Positions 1 to 10,221 of a stretch of 64,000 nt of DNA are shown here, piece by piece. The translations under genes and the position numbers were made by a program. Location of the stretch: NCBI GenBank assembly GCA_949130485.1, contig OX422197.1, positions 5,052,693-5,116,692 of the forward strand, in the 5' to 3' direction. Position 1 is the first letter of the stretch, and every line of letters begins with the position of its first letter. The notes under the pieces are model-generated. The model searched no databases. It worked only from the letters and a program-made list of their open reading frames with translations, and had not been told where the DNA came from. Source of the DNA: Agelas oroides (taxonomy: Eukaryota; Porifera; Demospongiae; Agelasida; Agelasidae).

Positions 1-100
1 ATTTCCTTGAGAGCCTAGGGAGTATGGTAGTAATTACCCACCAGTTTGAGTAACCTAACATTTTCCCAGTACTTTGCAGATGCGCTTGTTATAAGCAGTC

Positions 101-2058
101 ATGACCAGTGTAGTGTATGAAGTAGGGTATAGTCTAAATTCACCCTGTTTGAAACCGTTACGTCACTGTAATAACTATTTATAATCCGTCGCGCACCTTA
201 TTAAATATTTATAATCCGTCGCGCTGCCGTAGGTTAAATACATTAGACCATACAGCATGGTGGCCGTCTGAAGCGGCTCGTTGGCTAAATGGTTAAGGGT
301 TAGGGTTAGGGCTAGGGCCAGGGAATACACTACTTCTTTTTTTTTTTCTGTGGTCTTACAAAATGTGATGAACATCTTCGCTTCGGTAGCCTCTTATGGA
401 TATTTCATAAGGTGACGTAAACGGTTTCAACTATCCCTATGAAGTAGCAGCTTGCTTGCTGCTGTTGGTTGCTGTCAGAGGTACCAGTGTTCAGCCAAAA
501 CAGATTGTCTATGTTGATGAAGTGAATGGGACACTAAATTCTTGGAAGAATAAAGCAGAATCTCTAGATCATGTGGAACTACACAAATATTCTCCTCTAG
601 TGGTTGTGAAGCATGGGTGTAAGTGCGATGAGCTCCAGGAATCAGCAGCTGCTGCATCTCATGATTCACAATGTCCCACCTGGTTCTTCCCTGATCTCTC
701 CTCAAATCGCACATGTAGATGTGGTGATGACATTAATGATACTGTCAGATGTAATAACTCAACAAAAGAGACATCTATACTTGAATGCTATTGCATGACA
801 TACAATGAATCAACGGGGCCAGTTGTCGGTGCTTGCTTTTACAGTTGTCAAAATCATGGTGTAAATTCTTTATTGCCATCTGGTATTACCAATCTTAACA
901 AGTATATGTGTGGGGATCTCAATCGGGAAGGACAACTCTGTGGAAGATGCAAAGGGAACTATAGCGTACCAGTTTACTCATATGAGATGAAGTCTGTGCA
1001 GTGCTCTACTAGTCCCTTCAACTGGATACTGTACATCCTAGCTGCTTTTCTACCACTTACAGTGTTCTTTGTTCTCGTTGTGAGTTGCAGGCTTAGTGCT
1101 ACTTCACCCAAATTGCTTGCATTTGTCTCCTTTAGTCAGTCTATTACAATAGGAGCAAATGTAAGCATTGTGTTAGCAGTAATAGAACCTTATCCCATTG
1201 CTACAAGTTTACAAAAGGTCATATTTACTCTTTATGGTTTCTGGAACTTGGACTTCTTTCGCACTCTACTGCCACACATTTGTGTTGATGTAGACACACT
1301 GCAGGCTTTGGCACTTGACTATGCTGTAGCTTTCTACCCCCTGATTTTGCTAGTAGTAACATATGTACTCATTGAAGTTAACATCTGCAATTTCAGGGTC
1401 ATTACGTTTATGTGCAGACCATTCCACAGGTGCACAGAGCACTTTAGAAGCCAGTGGGATGTGAGGAGCTCCATTGTTGATGCTTTTGCCACCTTCCTTC
1501 TCCTTTCATACCTAAAGCTTCTCAGTGTCTCATTTGACCTCCTCGTTCCAACACATGTGTACAACATAAACGGTAGCTCATTGGGACTGTATCTGTACTA
1601 TGATGCAACAATTGAATACTTTGGCGAAGAACACCTGCCTTATGGTGTCCTAGCTGTGTTTGTCTTGCTGATCTTCATCCTGTTTCCTCTTCTTCTGCTA
1701 CTGTATCCAATGCGGTGCTTTCAGCGGTGTCTTGGCTGCTGTGGAATAAGGTGGCATGCTCTTCCCATCTTCATCGATGCATTCCAGGGCTACTACAAAG
1801 ATGGAACTAATGGGACGCTAGATTGTCGTTATTTTGCTGCTGCCTTTCTTCTCGCCCGGATTTTACTTTTCATAATCTTTACTCTCACTCAAACAACACT
1901 GTTCTATGGTGCAGCACTGCTGGTTTTTATACTGTTGGTAATGGTAATAGTCACTGTGCAGCCCTGAGGAATATGAAGAGCACCTTACAGATCCAGTAGC
2001 TAACCAAGTTGAGGACAGCTTGAGTCGTCAATCTTCCAACTCTAAAACTGCGTACTAA
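101..2058 (+). pseudogene. Multi-pass cysteine-rich membrane protein, copy 1 (disrupted)
   Basis: This is a paralogue of the two intact genes at 5716 and 12996. The ATG at 101 opens the shared N-terminus (MTSVVYEV), but a 312-bp element sits in the signal-peptide codons at 126-437, flanked by the 10-bp duplication TATGAAGTAG. The frame resumes at about 448 and runs through the cysteine-rich ectodomain and most membrane segments to a TGA at 1965-1967. Compared with copy 2, 320 bp are missing between two CAACCC-like hexamers (7282 and 7602 in copy 2). This shifts the frame and removes the last two membrane segments. The tail codons (EEYEEHLTDPV-like) continue out of frame to a TAA at 2058. The upstream ATG of the other copies is followed here by an in-frame stop. 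Two independent lesions make a pseudogene call strong. A truncated product from an internal start cannot be excluded. Confidence 0.85.
126..437. mobile_element. 312-bp non-autonomous DNA transposon (MITE) in copy 1
   Basis: The element is bounded by direct repeats TATGAAGTAG at 116-125 and 438-447; the intact paralogues have only one such site. Its ends are imperfect inverted repeats: GGTATAGT and then TGAAACCGTTACGTCAC on the left, and GGGATAGTTGAAACCGTTTA on the right read inward. It has no transposase ORF. It contains a short run of TTAGGG-like units at about 293-318. The 9-10 bp target duplication suggests a Mutator-like family (inference). Confidence 0.85.
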
Positions 2059-2558
2059 ACACGACTATACTAAAGCTGGATTTTCTGTAGCTACTGCATC
2101 TGCCACTGCATACAATATTTTTAATGGTGAATTCTTCTTGTTGTATACTGTAGGTTGCTGTCTTTAATGACATAGATCTAGCTTATACGACAGATTATTA
2201 CAACTCTGTTGTGCCCTGTTGGTGTTTATTATTACTTGCTTCTGGTTCAACTTTTCTACTTCTCCTTATTTGGTCTGGGCCATGCGACACCATCCTGTTA
2301 GTTCATCCACTCCCAACATGTTTTGAAATTACATGTTCCTTTATGAATTAGGTGTGCCTGAACCAATCTATGCATGGTCACATGTTATTTATTCTACCTG
2401 AGCTGTCATTTGGGGATTGCCTCGTGCAGTGGTGATATGACCACATGTTCATATAGGGGCCAACATGTTTGTCTTGTTATGTTTAGAGGGTAGCTAAGAC
2501 CATATTAGGCTTGAATAAGCAAAGGGTACATATTTGTACAAAGTGGTCAAGTTGTATG

Positions 2559-2560
<2 letters not shown>

Positions 2561-2594
<34 letters not shown>
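2561..2594. repeat. (TG)n microsatellite
   Basis: An uninterrupted TG dinucleotide run. A longer allele-like version lies at 10172-10214 in the second duplication unit. Confidence 0.95.
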
Positions 2595-2598
<4 letters not shown>

Positions 2599-3732
2599 CA
2601 CTATTACCCTTGCAGGTACTTTTTTTATACACATCTATACTCACTATCTATGTCTATGACATAGTGAAAACATACTCAATGGAGTTTTGATATCATATTC
2701 ATGACAGAGTACTGTGGGCTTTCATTCTGCCTTATGCCATTGATCCAGATAATTGAACCCAAGATCAGGAAGTGTTTACTTCCTGCTATTACCAACTGGC
2801 AGCTTTCTCCAACTGTGGCTGATTCAAGCCAGACCTCGCCTGATCATTTACAGTGGTAGCTATAGTATTTTAGAGATTCCACTATTATGAAACTCATAAC
2901 AGAATAAACTCTGCACTGTCCAATAATGTCTTACTACAATGCTGAAATGGAACTTACATCTGTGTGGTTTGTTCGGACTAGTGTAAATCAGCAGCTTGAG
3001 ATTTGACATTTCATCCAGCATATAGAGGATTGTGAGGACTGGTGGTTGTCTGGTTGTTGTTTCTAAGTGGCAGAGCACTGGGTTCCCTTCCTGACAACTA
3101 CTGGCTTCTTCTTTTCTCTATTTTTTCACTTCATAGCAACAAAATCTCTTTAGGTGCATATGCACACTACAAAAACCACTCAGTTAAAGTAACCTTTGTA
3201 TGGTTCATGCAGTCTCAGGGTTTATTTAACTGGTGAGCACTGGACAACAAGCATGCATTGTTCCTTTTCCTTGTCATGCATGTGAACTGTAAGACTCATG
3301 AACTATCTGTGGCCTACAGTATGTAAATTTAATGGCCTTTATAGCAACTTAAATTGTTGCAGTACTCCAAGTTCCAGATTGCAAAGGCATCCTCATGGCA
3401 ACCAGCTATTGACAAATGCAAATCACATGCTTGGAGTACAACTATAGAAGGACTGGGAAGTTACTTGCACCAAAGTTAAGCACAATACAGAGCAAAAGGC
3501 ATCGTTCTCTTTCCTTGTGAACTGTAGGACTCATTAACTATCTTTGGCCAATCCCCAGCCCTTAGAGCAACTCCAAGCTCCAGATAGCAGTTAAAGCATC
3601 CTTTGTTCAAGTGTAGCTACAATATCTATATCCCTCATGACAGCCAGCTATGCATGGGCAAACACAAAGCACATGCTGAATACGCTACATAAATGGGGTT
3701 CATTCAAGCAAAAGACATTGTTTCCGTGTTAA

Positions 3733-4239
3733 CCCTTTAACAACGAATGACGACTATAGTCGTCATCGAAATTCGGCCGCATGTTATCAGTTGGCGCAAT
3801 CCGTTTTGAAGATAGGTTCTGCGCTAGCAGAAAGGCTGGGACAGGGGGAGGTGGATGGGTGCACCGCTCTGGCTGACAGTGCATGGCGGCTGTTGCAGCT
3901 GGCTATAGAAAGGGCCTGGTCAGCACTGGATGGGCCATTCTTCTGCTTTCTTGTACAAACGAGCGTAGAAAACGGTGCTTTCACCTTGTATGGACTCTGT
4001 TTCTGGCTTTTTAGGCAGCTTTCAGTCTGGAGGAGCGCTGTCTGGTCGGAGGGCCCTGACTGTTGAGCGCTCGGTAATGAGTGGGTGTGGTCAGGGTCAT
4101 GAACCTGCAAAGAACTTCTGAAAGAAGCTGTGGATCAAGTTTCTTGAGCTAACTCCTGGCAGAAGTGGAAATACAGGTGAAAGAAGGTTGGACTAGTCTG
4201 CACAAGACCATTAGGGAAATTAATTTAGTATTTAAAGGG
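3733..4239. mobile_element. piggyBac-like non-autonomous element, 507 bp
   Basis: The element has inward-facing CCCTTTAA ends: CCCTTTAACAAC on the left, and TATTTAAAGGG on the right, which is CCCTTTAAATA inverted. It is flanked by TTAA (3729-3732) and a mutated CTAA (4240-4243). The duplicated spacer at about 11390 has the empty site: the text runs GTGTTAACTG without the insert. TTAA targets and CCC-starting termini are hallmarks of piggyBac transposons. Open frames of 91-107 codons inside match no transposase that I recognise, so this is probably a MITE. Confidence 0.8.
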
Positions 4240-5715
4240 CTAACTGTAAAATATCGTTGGCCAAATTACAGTTCCAAGCTCTTGTACTCTAGTCTTAATT
4301 GATATGGCAATGGCTTTCCATCGTCATCACGACATGAGGTATAATTATGTAGAAGGTGGGCCAACATACTGACACGAGAATAACCACACAAGAGGTTATT
4401 TTAACTGAGTAATTGTGTTTATGTGTATTTTCTTTTTTTTTTTCTCCCTTGATTGCTGAGCTTCATAGATCAGAATTTGGCCTGCTGGTTTGTATCGTAC
4501 CCAGATTTTTTTTCTTTTTATTATGCCTAACCGCACTCCAAGTGGAAAGAAAACGGTGTACACTTTTCACATATGTAATTGCTCATGTACAGAAGCCAGA
4601 GTATAGATGGTGAAACCACTCAGTGCAGTTGGCAAACACTGTGGCTACATGCTGAATAAAAAAGCTGAGGGAAGAAAGTAAAGGCCACACAAGTTCAGTG
4701 TACACAGTTGCATGACTTGTGTAAACTCTGTATTTTTTCCTTTCGACTTGGGAGGCAAGAAAAAAATTTTCCACACAAAACTAACAGCCTGTTTTCCATC
4801 GTGCTTCATTAGAAGTGAATGTGCAAAATTTGCTGAATATTATACAACATGTACAATAAGCATATATGAATGTCATCTATCTCTAGTGTGGAGCTAGCTC
4901 ATGCTTGCACCAATCAACGAAGGAATTAGAACTTGCGAACGGTCACAAACCCTATCACATTAATACCAAACTCATTGGTGGAACAATTGTGAATGTCACC
5001 ACAGCTCTTGTCATCTTCATTTCCCATTATATAGTTTTACCACAAACTTCTAGGGTGATGGCAGTGTGCAGTTGCATGATACTACAAATTAAGCAACCTA
5101 AGGTGCTTACCAATAACTGTGTGTGTGTAATCAATTTTTAAACTTAAGAACGTCCAGAAACTAAGGTATAGACACAACAGCAGATAGCTAATTCATGTGG
5201 TAAATATTAGACCAAATTAATTAACCACTTCCTTCAGTGGTTACACTACCTCATGCCTCACAGACTCCAGAAGAGACTTCCTTACTTTTTGGACATCATA
5301 TAATTATAGGCCAGTATGGACTTCCATGTCTTAAAAAAAAAATAAAATAAATAAATATCAAGGTGAGTAGCAAATAGTCCTCTTTTCAGATAAGTTAAAA
5401 GTATGTACTATTGTTTTGTTTTTTTTGCAAATGAATAAGGAAATGTGAATCTTGGGTTGTTACTGCCTCACCATAGTATATATTATACATACCTGTGGAT
5501 CTGCACCTTGTCACAAAAGCCTGTTATAAATTTCTGCAGTATAGGATCTAACAATTATGTTGAGTGTGTCTGTGGTTTGTAGGAAGGAGGGTTGGGAATT
5601 AACATCCATACCTAACATCAAAGCAGTTTTTTGTTCAATTCTAACCATTTAGGATCAGCTTTCAACTTTCATTTCCTTGAGAGTCTAGGGAGGATACCAT
5701 ATGAGTAACCACTAG

Positions 5716-7710
5716 ATGTGTTTGTTACAAGCAGTCATGACCAGTGTAGTATATGAAGTGGCAGCTTGTTTGCTGCTGTTGGTTGCTGTCAGAGGTACCA
5801 GTGTTCAGCCAAAACAGATTGTCTACGTTGATGAAGTGAATGGGACACTAGATCCAAGTTCTTGGACAAATAAAGCAGAATCTCTACATCATGTGGAACT
5901 GCACAATTCTCCTCTAGTGGTTGTGAAGCATGGCTGTAAGTGTGAAGAACTCCAGGAATCAGCAGCTGATGTACCTCATGATTCACAATGTCCCACCTGG
6001 TTCTTCCCTGATCCCTCCTCAAATGACTCGTGTAGATGTGGAGATAGCGTTAATGATGCTGTCAGATGTAATGAATCAACGAAAGAGACATCTATACTTG
6101 ACTGCTACTGCATGACATACAACAAATCAACTGGGCCAGTTGTCGGTGCTTGCTTCTACAATTGCATGCGGGAGTTATACTATTTGTTGCCATCTGATGT
6201 CACAGAGCTTAATAAGAATATGTGTGGATACCTCAACCGAGCAGGACAACTCTGTGGAAAATGCAAGGAGAACTATAGCATACCAGTTTACTCTTATGAT
6301 TTAAAGTGTGTGCGGTGCTCTACTAGTCCCTTTAACTGGGTGAAGTTCATCTTAGCTGCTTTCCTTCCACTCACAGTGTTTTTGGTTCTGGTTGTGAGTT
6401 GCAGGCTTAGCGCTACTTCACCTAAATTACTTGCATTTGTCTTCTTTAGTCAGTGTTTTGCAATAGGGCCAAATGTGCGCATTGTGTTAGCATTAACAGA
6501 AACAGTTCCTTACCCCATTGCGGCAAGTTTACAAAAGGTCGTATTTACTTTATATGGTATCTGGAACTTGGACTTCTTTCGCACTCTACTGCCACACATT
6601 TGTGTTAATGTAGACACACTGCAAGCTTTAGCACTTGACTATGCTATAGCCTTCTACCCCCTGATTCTGCTTGTAGTAACATACATTCTCATTCAAGTTC
6701 ACATCTGCAATTTCAGGGTCATTACGTTCATGTGTAGACCATTCCACAGGTGTGCAAATTGCCTTAGAAACCAGTGGGACGTGAGGACCTCCATTGTTGA
6801 TGCTTTTGCCACCTTCCTTCTCCTGTCATATGTGAAGCTTCTCAGTGTCTCATTTGACCTCCTCATCCCAACAAATGTGTACAATGTAAATGGTAGCTCA
6901 TTGGGACTGTATCTGTACTATGATGCAACAATTGAGTACTTTGGTGATGAACACCTGCCTTATGGTGTCTTAGCTGTGTTTGTCATGCTGGTCTTCATCC
7001 TCTTTCCTATGCTACTTCTGCTACTGTATCCAATGCGGTGTTTTCAGCGGTGTCTTTGCTGCTGTGGAGTGAGGTGGCATGCTCTTCCGATCTTCATTGA
7101 CGCATTCCAGGGCTACTACAAAGATGGAACTAATGGGACTCGAGATTGCCGGTATTTTGCTGCTGCCTTTCTTCTTGCCCGTATTTTACTTTTCATAATC
7201 TTTACTCTCACTCAAACAACACTGTTCTATGGTGTAGCACTGCTGGTTTTTATACTGTTGGTAATGGTAATAGTCACTGTGCAACCCTACAAACCTAGAT
7301 TTTCAACATACAATGCTGTGGATTCAGTGCTAGTTCTTGTAATGGCTTTGTGGTGTGCTACTGCTGTGTGTATCACTATTGCCGGACTGAAAGCTCACCA
7401 GTTGGTAACAACATTTCTTTTACTTACATTCATAGTAGAACTGCTACCCCTCTTCTATGTGTCCTGTGTTACCCTGCATTGGATGTGTTCCAGAGGACAG
7501 TTTGGGCGGAGGATGGTAGGAAGGGTGTGTGGCTGGATTGGAAGAAACCGCAGGCAGTCATTTGTTGATGGTTCAGAGGAATCCCTTCCTGACAGGCTAA
7601 TCAACCCAGATGAATACGAGGAAGACCTCACAGATCCAGTAGCTGTACAGTTTGAAGACAACTTGAGTTGTCATTCTTCTAACTCTAATGCGATTGAAAC
7701 TACATACTGA
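5716..7710 (+). CDS. Multi-pass cysteine-rich membrane protein, copy 2 (664 aa, intact)
   Basis: Single-exon gene that starts at an ATG; a second in-frame Met at codon 8 may be the real start. Residues 8-30 form a signal peptide. The ectodomain (about 30-205) has many cysteines and N-glycosylation sequons, and ends in a CGxCxxxYSxPVYSYxxKCxxC module just before the first membrane helix (about 206-227). Eight or nine more hydrophobic segments follow up to about 587. A charged, Ser-rich tail of about 75 residues should be cytosolic, with acidic motifs such as DEYEEDLTD. This resembles the cysteine-rich multi-pass surface proteins expanded in sponges. I know no function and can assign no GPCR or channel signature. 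Copies lie before and behind it in the same orientation. The upstream 500 bp are almost identical to those of copy 3, so the promoter was duplicated too. Confidence 0.85.
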   Translation: MCLLQAVMTSVVYEVAACLLLLVAVRGTSVQPKQIVYVDEVNGTLDPSSWTNKAESLHHVELHNSPLVVVKHGCKCEELQESAADVPHDSQCPTWFFPDPSSNDSCRCGDSVNDAVRCNESTKETSILDCYCMTYNKSTGPVVGACFYNCMRELYYLLPSDVTELNKNMCGYLNRAGQLCGKCKENYSIPVYSYDLKCVRCSTSPFNWVKFILAAFLPLTVFLVLVVSCRLSATSPKLLAFVFFSQCFAIGPNVRIVLALTETVPYPIAASLQKVVFTLYGIWNLDFFRTLLPHICVNVDTLQALALDYAIAFYPLILLVVTYILIQVHICNFRVITFMCRPFHRCANCLRNQWDVRTSIVDAFATFLLLSYVKLLSVSFDLLIPTNVYNVNGSSLGLYLYYDATIEYFGDEHLPYGVLAVFVMLVFILFPMLLLLLYPMRCFQRCLCCCGVRWHALPIFIDAFQGYYKDGTNGTRDCRYFAAAFLLARILLFIIFTLTQTTLFYGVALLVFILLVMVIVTVQPYKPRFSTYNAVDSVLVLVMALWCATAVCITIAGLKAHQLVTTFLLLTFIVELLPLFYVSCVTLHWMCSRGQFGRRMVGRVCGWIGRNRRQSFVDGSEESLPDRLINPDEYEEDLTDPVAVQFEDNLSCHSSNSNAIETTY

Positions 7711-8854
7711 CACAGCTGTGATTTTCTGTAACTAACTGCATCTGTCGTAGTCATATGATATTCAAGTTAGATGTTGAATTCTTGTTGTTGTATATGTACT
7801 CGAGGTTAATTGCTGTTTAAAGATTTCAGATTTTATCGTGACTCTGTGATGTGCAAACATTCCTGTTGGTGTTCTCTTCTGACTCAACTGCTCTACTTGT
7901 CCTTATTTGGTCTGGCCAACACCATCCTATTGCAGAAACAGTTCATTTGCTCCCAACGTGTTTCATGTCCCTGAATTAGGTGTGTATGCCATGCATTGAA
8001 CTAATCTATTTTCAAGCTATGTATTCTTGGATGCACTTGTGTTTGAGTGTGCAAATTTGCATTCTTGTGGTCAAGGTTGTATACATGCATACACCTAATG
8101 CTGTAAAAGAGATATACACACATGACAGTGTTTAGTTTGATAATTAACCATGACACAACCTGCTATCTAAGTTCATGATATTAGTTCCAATGAGAATTTT
8201 GTGATGCTCCTAAATCATGAATGAAACTTTCAGACCTTAAGATGTTTCCCACAGTAGTGAATTGTTCATTTCCTGACTTGTGTGTCACCTTTGTCTCTGT
8301 TTGTCCTGACACCTCTTTCATGAAGTTGTAATTACTGTCAGTGAGGTCATGCTCACACTTAGGCCATTTCCTTTGCCTGAATGTACCATATTTCCTGTAT
8401 TACTTTTTGCTTAGGATATTGTGCAATGTAATTGAGAACATTTTGACTTTTGTGTATTTAAGCAGCCTGTGTTATCCATGCATATAGAGCTCCTTGGTTG
8501 TCTTGCAATACACTAGTTTTTCTCATAGAAGAATAAATGGCAGTTTGAAGTGACCTTTCACAAGGGAATTTAGTAAGCACCAGTGCAATTGATTATTTAC
8601 CATTGGTAAAGTATTAAAATAGCTGGACCACTTGCATGGATATCTTGTAAGAGAGTACAGTACCACTCTGCTAGAATTGCGGTGTGCTGACAACAGATCT
8701 CACTGTTTGCCGAAAACTTCAATAGCAGACACCTAAAATAGTTGCTTGACAGCTAGAAATGTGAGTGGTCCAGGCACTTTTGCACATGATACAAAAAGTG
8801 AAAACTATCAGCACCATTAATAGCTTCATAGTGAAGCTTCAAAAGTCACTGATT
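7711..8854. other. 3' flank of copy 2
   Basis: No coding potential recognised. The text is duplicated almost unchanged at 14991-16100, with small indels (for example near 8400 and 15656). Confidence 0.5.
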
Positions 8855-9494
8855 TTGCTTTTTGTTATTTTTGCTTTCACTCAAACAGGAATGTTTTATG
8901 GTGCAGCACTGCTGGCTTTTATACCTCCGGCAATACTCAAAGCATAGGTGTAGGAAAGACTTTTTGATTGGGGGGGGCACTCTTGAAACTACACATAGAG
9001 TAGTGAGCAATTTATATAACAATTTATGAAAACTTGGTGGGGGGGGGGGCACATTCCCCTGGTGCCCCCCCGGTTCCTACGCCTATGAATAGGAATAGTC
9101 ATTGTGCAACCCTACAAGCCTAAGTTCTTCTAGCAGCTTTGTGGTGTGCTAGTGCTGTGTGTACATGTATAGCTGGACTGAAAGCTCATAAGTTTCCTTT
9201 TATATATTTACATTCATAGTTGAACTACCACCCCTCGTCTATGTATCCCTTGTTACACTGCAATGGATGTGTTCTCGAAGGCCGTTTGGACGAAAGATGA
9301 TAGAGAGTTTCTGTGACTGGATTGGAGGAAACAAGATGGTTGCTACAGGTTCATTCCTTCCTGACAGGCTAATCAACCCTGATGAATATATAATTTATGA
9401 GGAGGACCTCACACAAGTCCAGTAGCTGTACAGTTTGAAGATAACTTGAGTTGTCATTCTTCCAACTCTAATGTGATTGAAACTGCATACTGAC
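8855..9494 (+). pseudogene. 3' fragment of the membrane-protein family, degenerate
   Basis: Codons around 8870-8940 match the FTLTQTTLFYGAALL segment of the intact genes (here FAFTQTGMFYGAALL). After an inserted G-rich element (8943-9086), the text resumes with the IVQPYKP, LPDRLINPDEY and NAIETAY equivalents up to about 9494. Stops and frameshifts are frequent and the 5' two thirds are absent. It is a relic of another copy. Confidence 0.8.
8943..9086. mobile_element. Short TIR element with G-rich core (CATAGGTGTAGGAA ends)
   Basis: The insert begins CATAGGTGTAGGAA and ends TTCCTACGCCTATG, which are inverted complements. It holds two long G runs and a C run, and interrupts the degenerate membrane-protein fragment. 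A sister copy is at 16192-16348, and the same terminal motif bounds the larger element at 37445-37968. Confidence 0.75.
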
Positions 9495-9766
9495 ACAGCT
9501 GCAGGAGAGGATTTTCTGTAGCTAGCTAATTGCACCTGTCAGAGTCATGCACACAGCATTTAAATATTGAATTCCAATTCTTCTTCTTGCTGTTTATAGC
9601 TCACTTTGATTTTGATGGTTTAGCTTATAATTAATTTATACCATGTGCCCAAAACATTCCTGTTGGTGTCAATCTCTGCTTCTCTCTATTTGGTCTGGGC
9701 CAATAGCTGCATGTCAGTAACGTTGTTTTCTTTGTTCAGTTCCTAGTATGATGACAGTCACATAGC
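9480..9766 (+). repeat. Segment inverted relative to 16437-16733
   Basis: This block occurs at 16437-16733 as its reverse complement, while the text on both sides is in direct orientation in the two duplication units. One unit has therefore suffered a local inversion of about 290 bp. Confidence 0.8.
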
Positions 9767-10167
9767 GCTGTACATACTAACAATGTGTAAACCAGCTATC
9801 CATCAGGCAAGTAACAGTTTGAGTAACATATACCCTCATACCAATGCAGGAGATCATGTGCCAGGTATGATTGTCAATGTGTTACCTATTCATGTAACAG
9901 AATCCTGATTTTTCCCCACGGCTGCGAGATAAAATCTGGGAGTGGCCTAGGAACGAGGCTAAGCTGCAAGCACAAGAGAACAACTCCTCTTCAGCAAGCC
10001 ATTCCCAGCACAGCCTGTCATTTGGGGATTGCCTCGTGCAGTGGTGATATGACCACATGTTCATATAGGGGCCAACATGTTTGTCTTGTTATGTTAGAGG
10101 GTAGCTAAGACAATATTAGGCTTGAATAAGCAAAGGGTACATATTTGTACAAAGTGGTCAAGTTGTA

Positions 10168-10171
<4 letters not shown>

Positions 10172-10214
<43 letters not shown>
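10172..10214. repeat. (TG)n microsatellite
   Basis: TG run in the second duplication unit, longer than its counterpart at 2561-2594. Confidence 0.95.

Positions 10215-10221
<7 letters not shown>

Larger units (their letters stand above)
2059..5715. other. Intergenic spacer of the membrane-protein array
   Basis: I see no conserved gene here. The small open frames lack family features and recur as non-coding text in the second duplication unit (10015-12900). The stretch holds a (TG)n microsatellite (2561-2594), a piggyBac-like element (3733-4239), A/T-rich runs near 5335, and the 5' flank of copy 2. Confidence 0.6.
2403..10014. repeat. Tandem segmental duplication, unit 1
   Basis: From 2403 the text (TGTCATTTGGGGATTGCC and onward) recurs from 10015 with very few differences, through the microsatellite, the spacer, the intact membrane-protein gene, its 3' flank and a degenerate gene fragment. 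The junction at 10014/10015 shares CTGTCA with the start of unit 1, as expected for microhomology or an unequal event. Unit 1 has an extra 507-bp element (3733-4239). Confidence 0.85.

Noticed and set aside
3787..4110. 107-codon minus ORF in the piggyBac-like element
   Set aside because: No DDD catalytic motif or cysteine-rich tail of piggyBac transposase is visible, and there is no paralogue in the window.
4905..5141. 78-codon ORF repeated at 12055-12291
   Set aside because: Its conservation comes only from the recent tandem duplication. I see no domain, and the codons show no excess constraint by eye.
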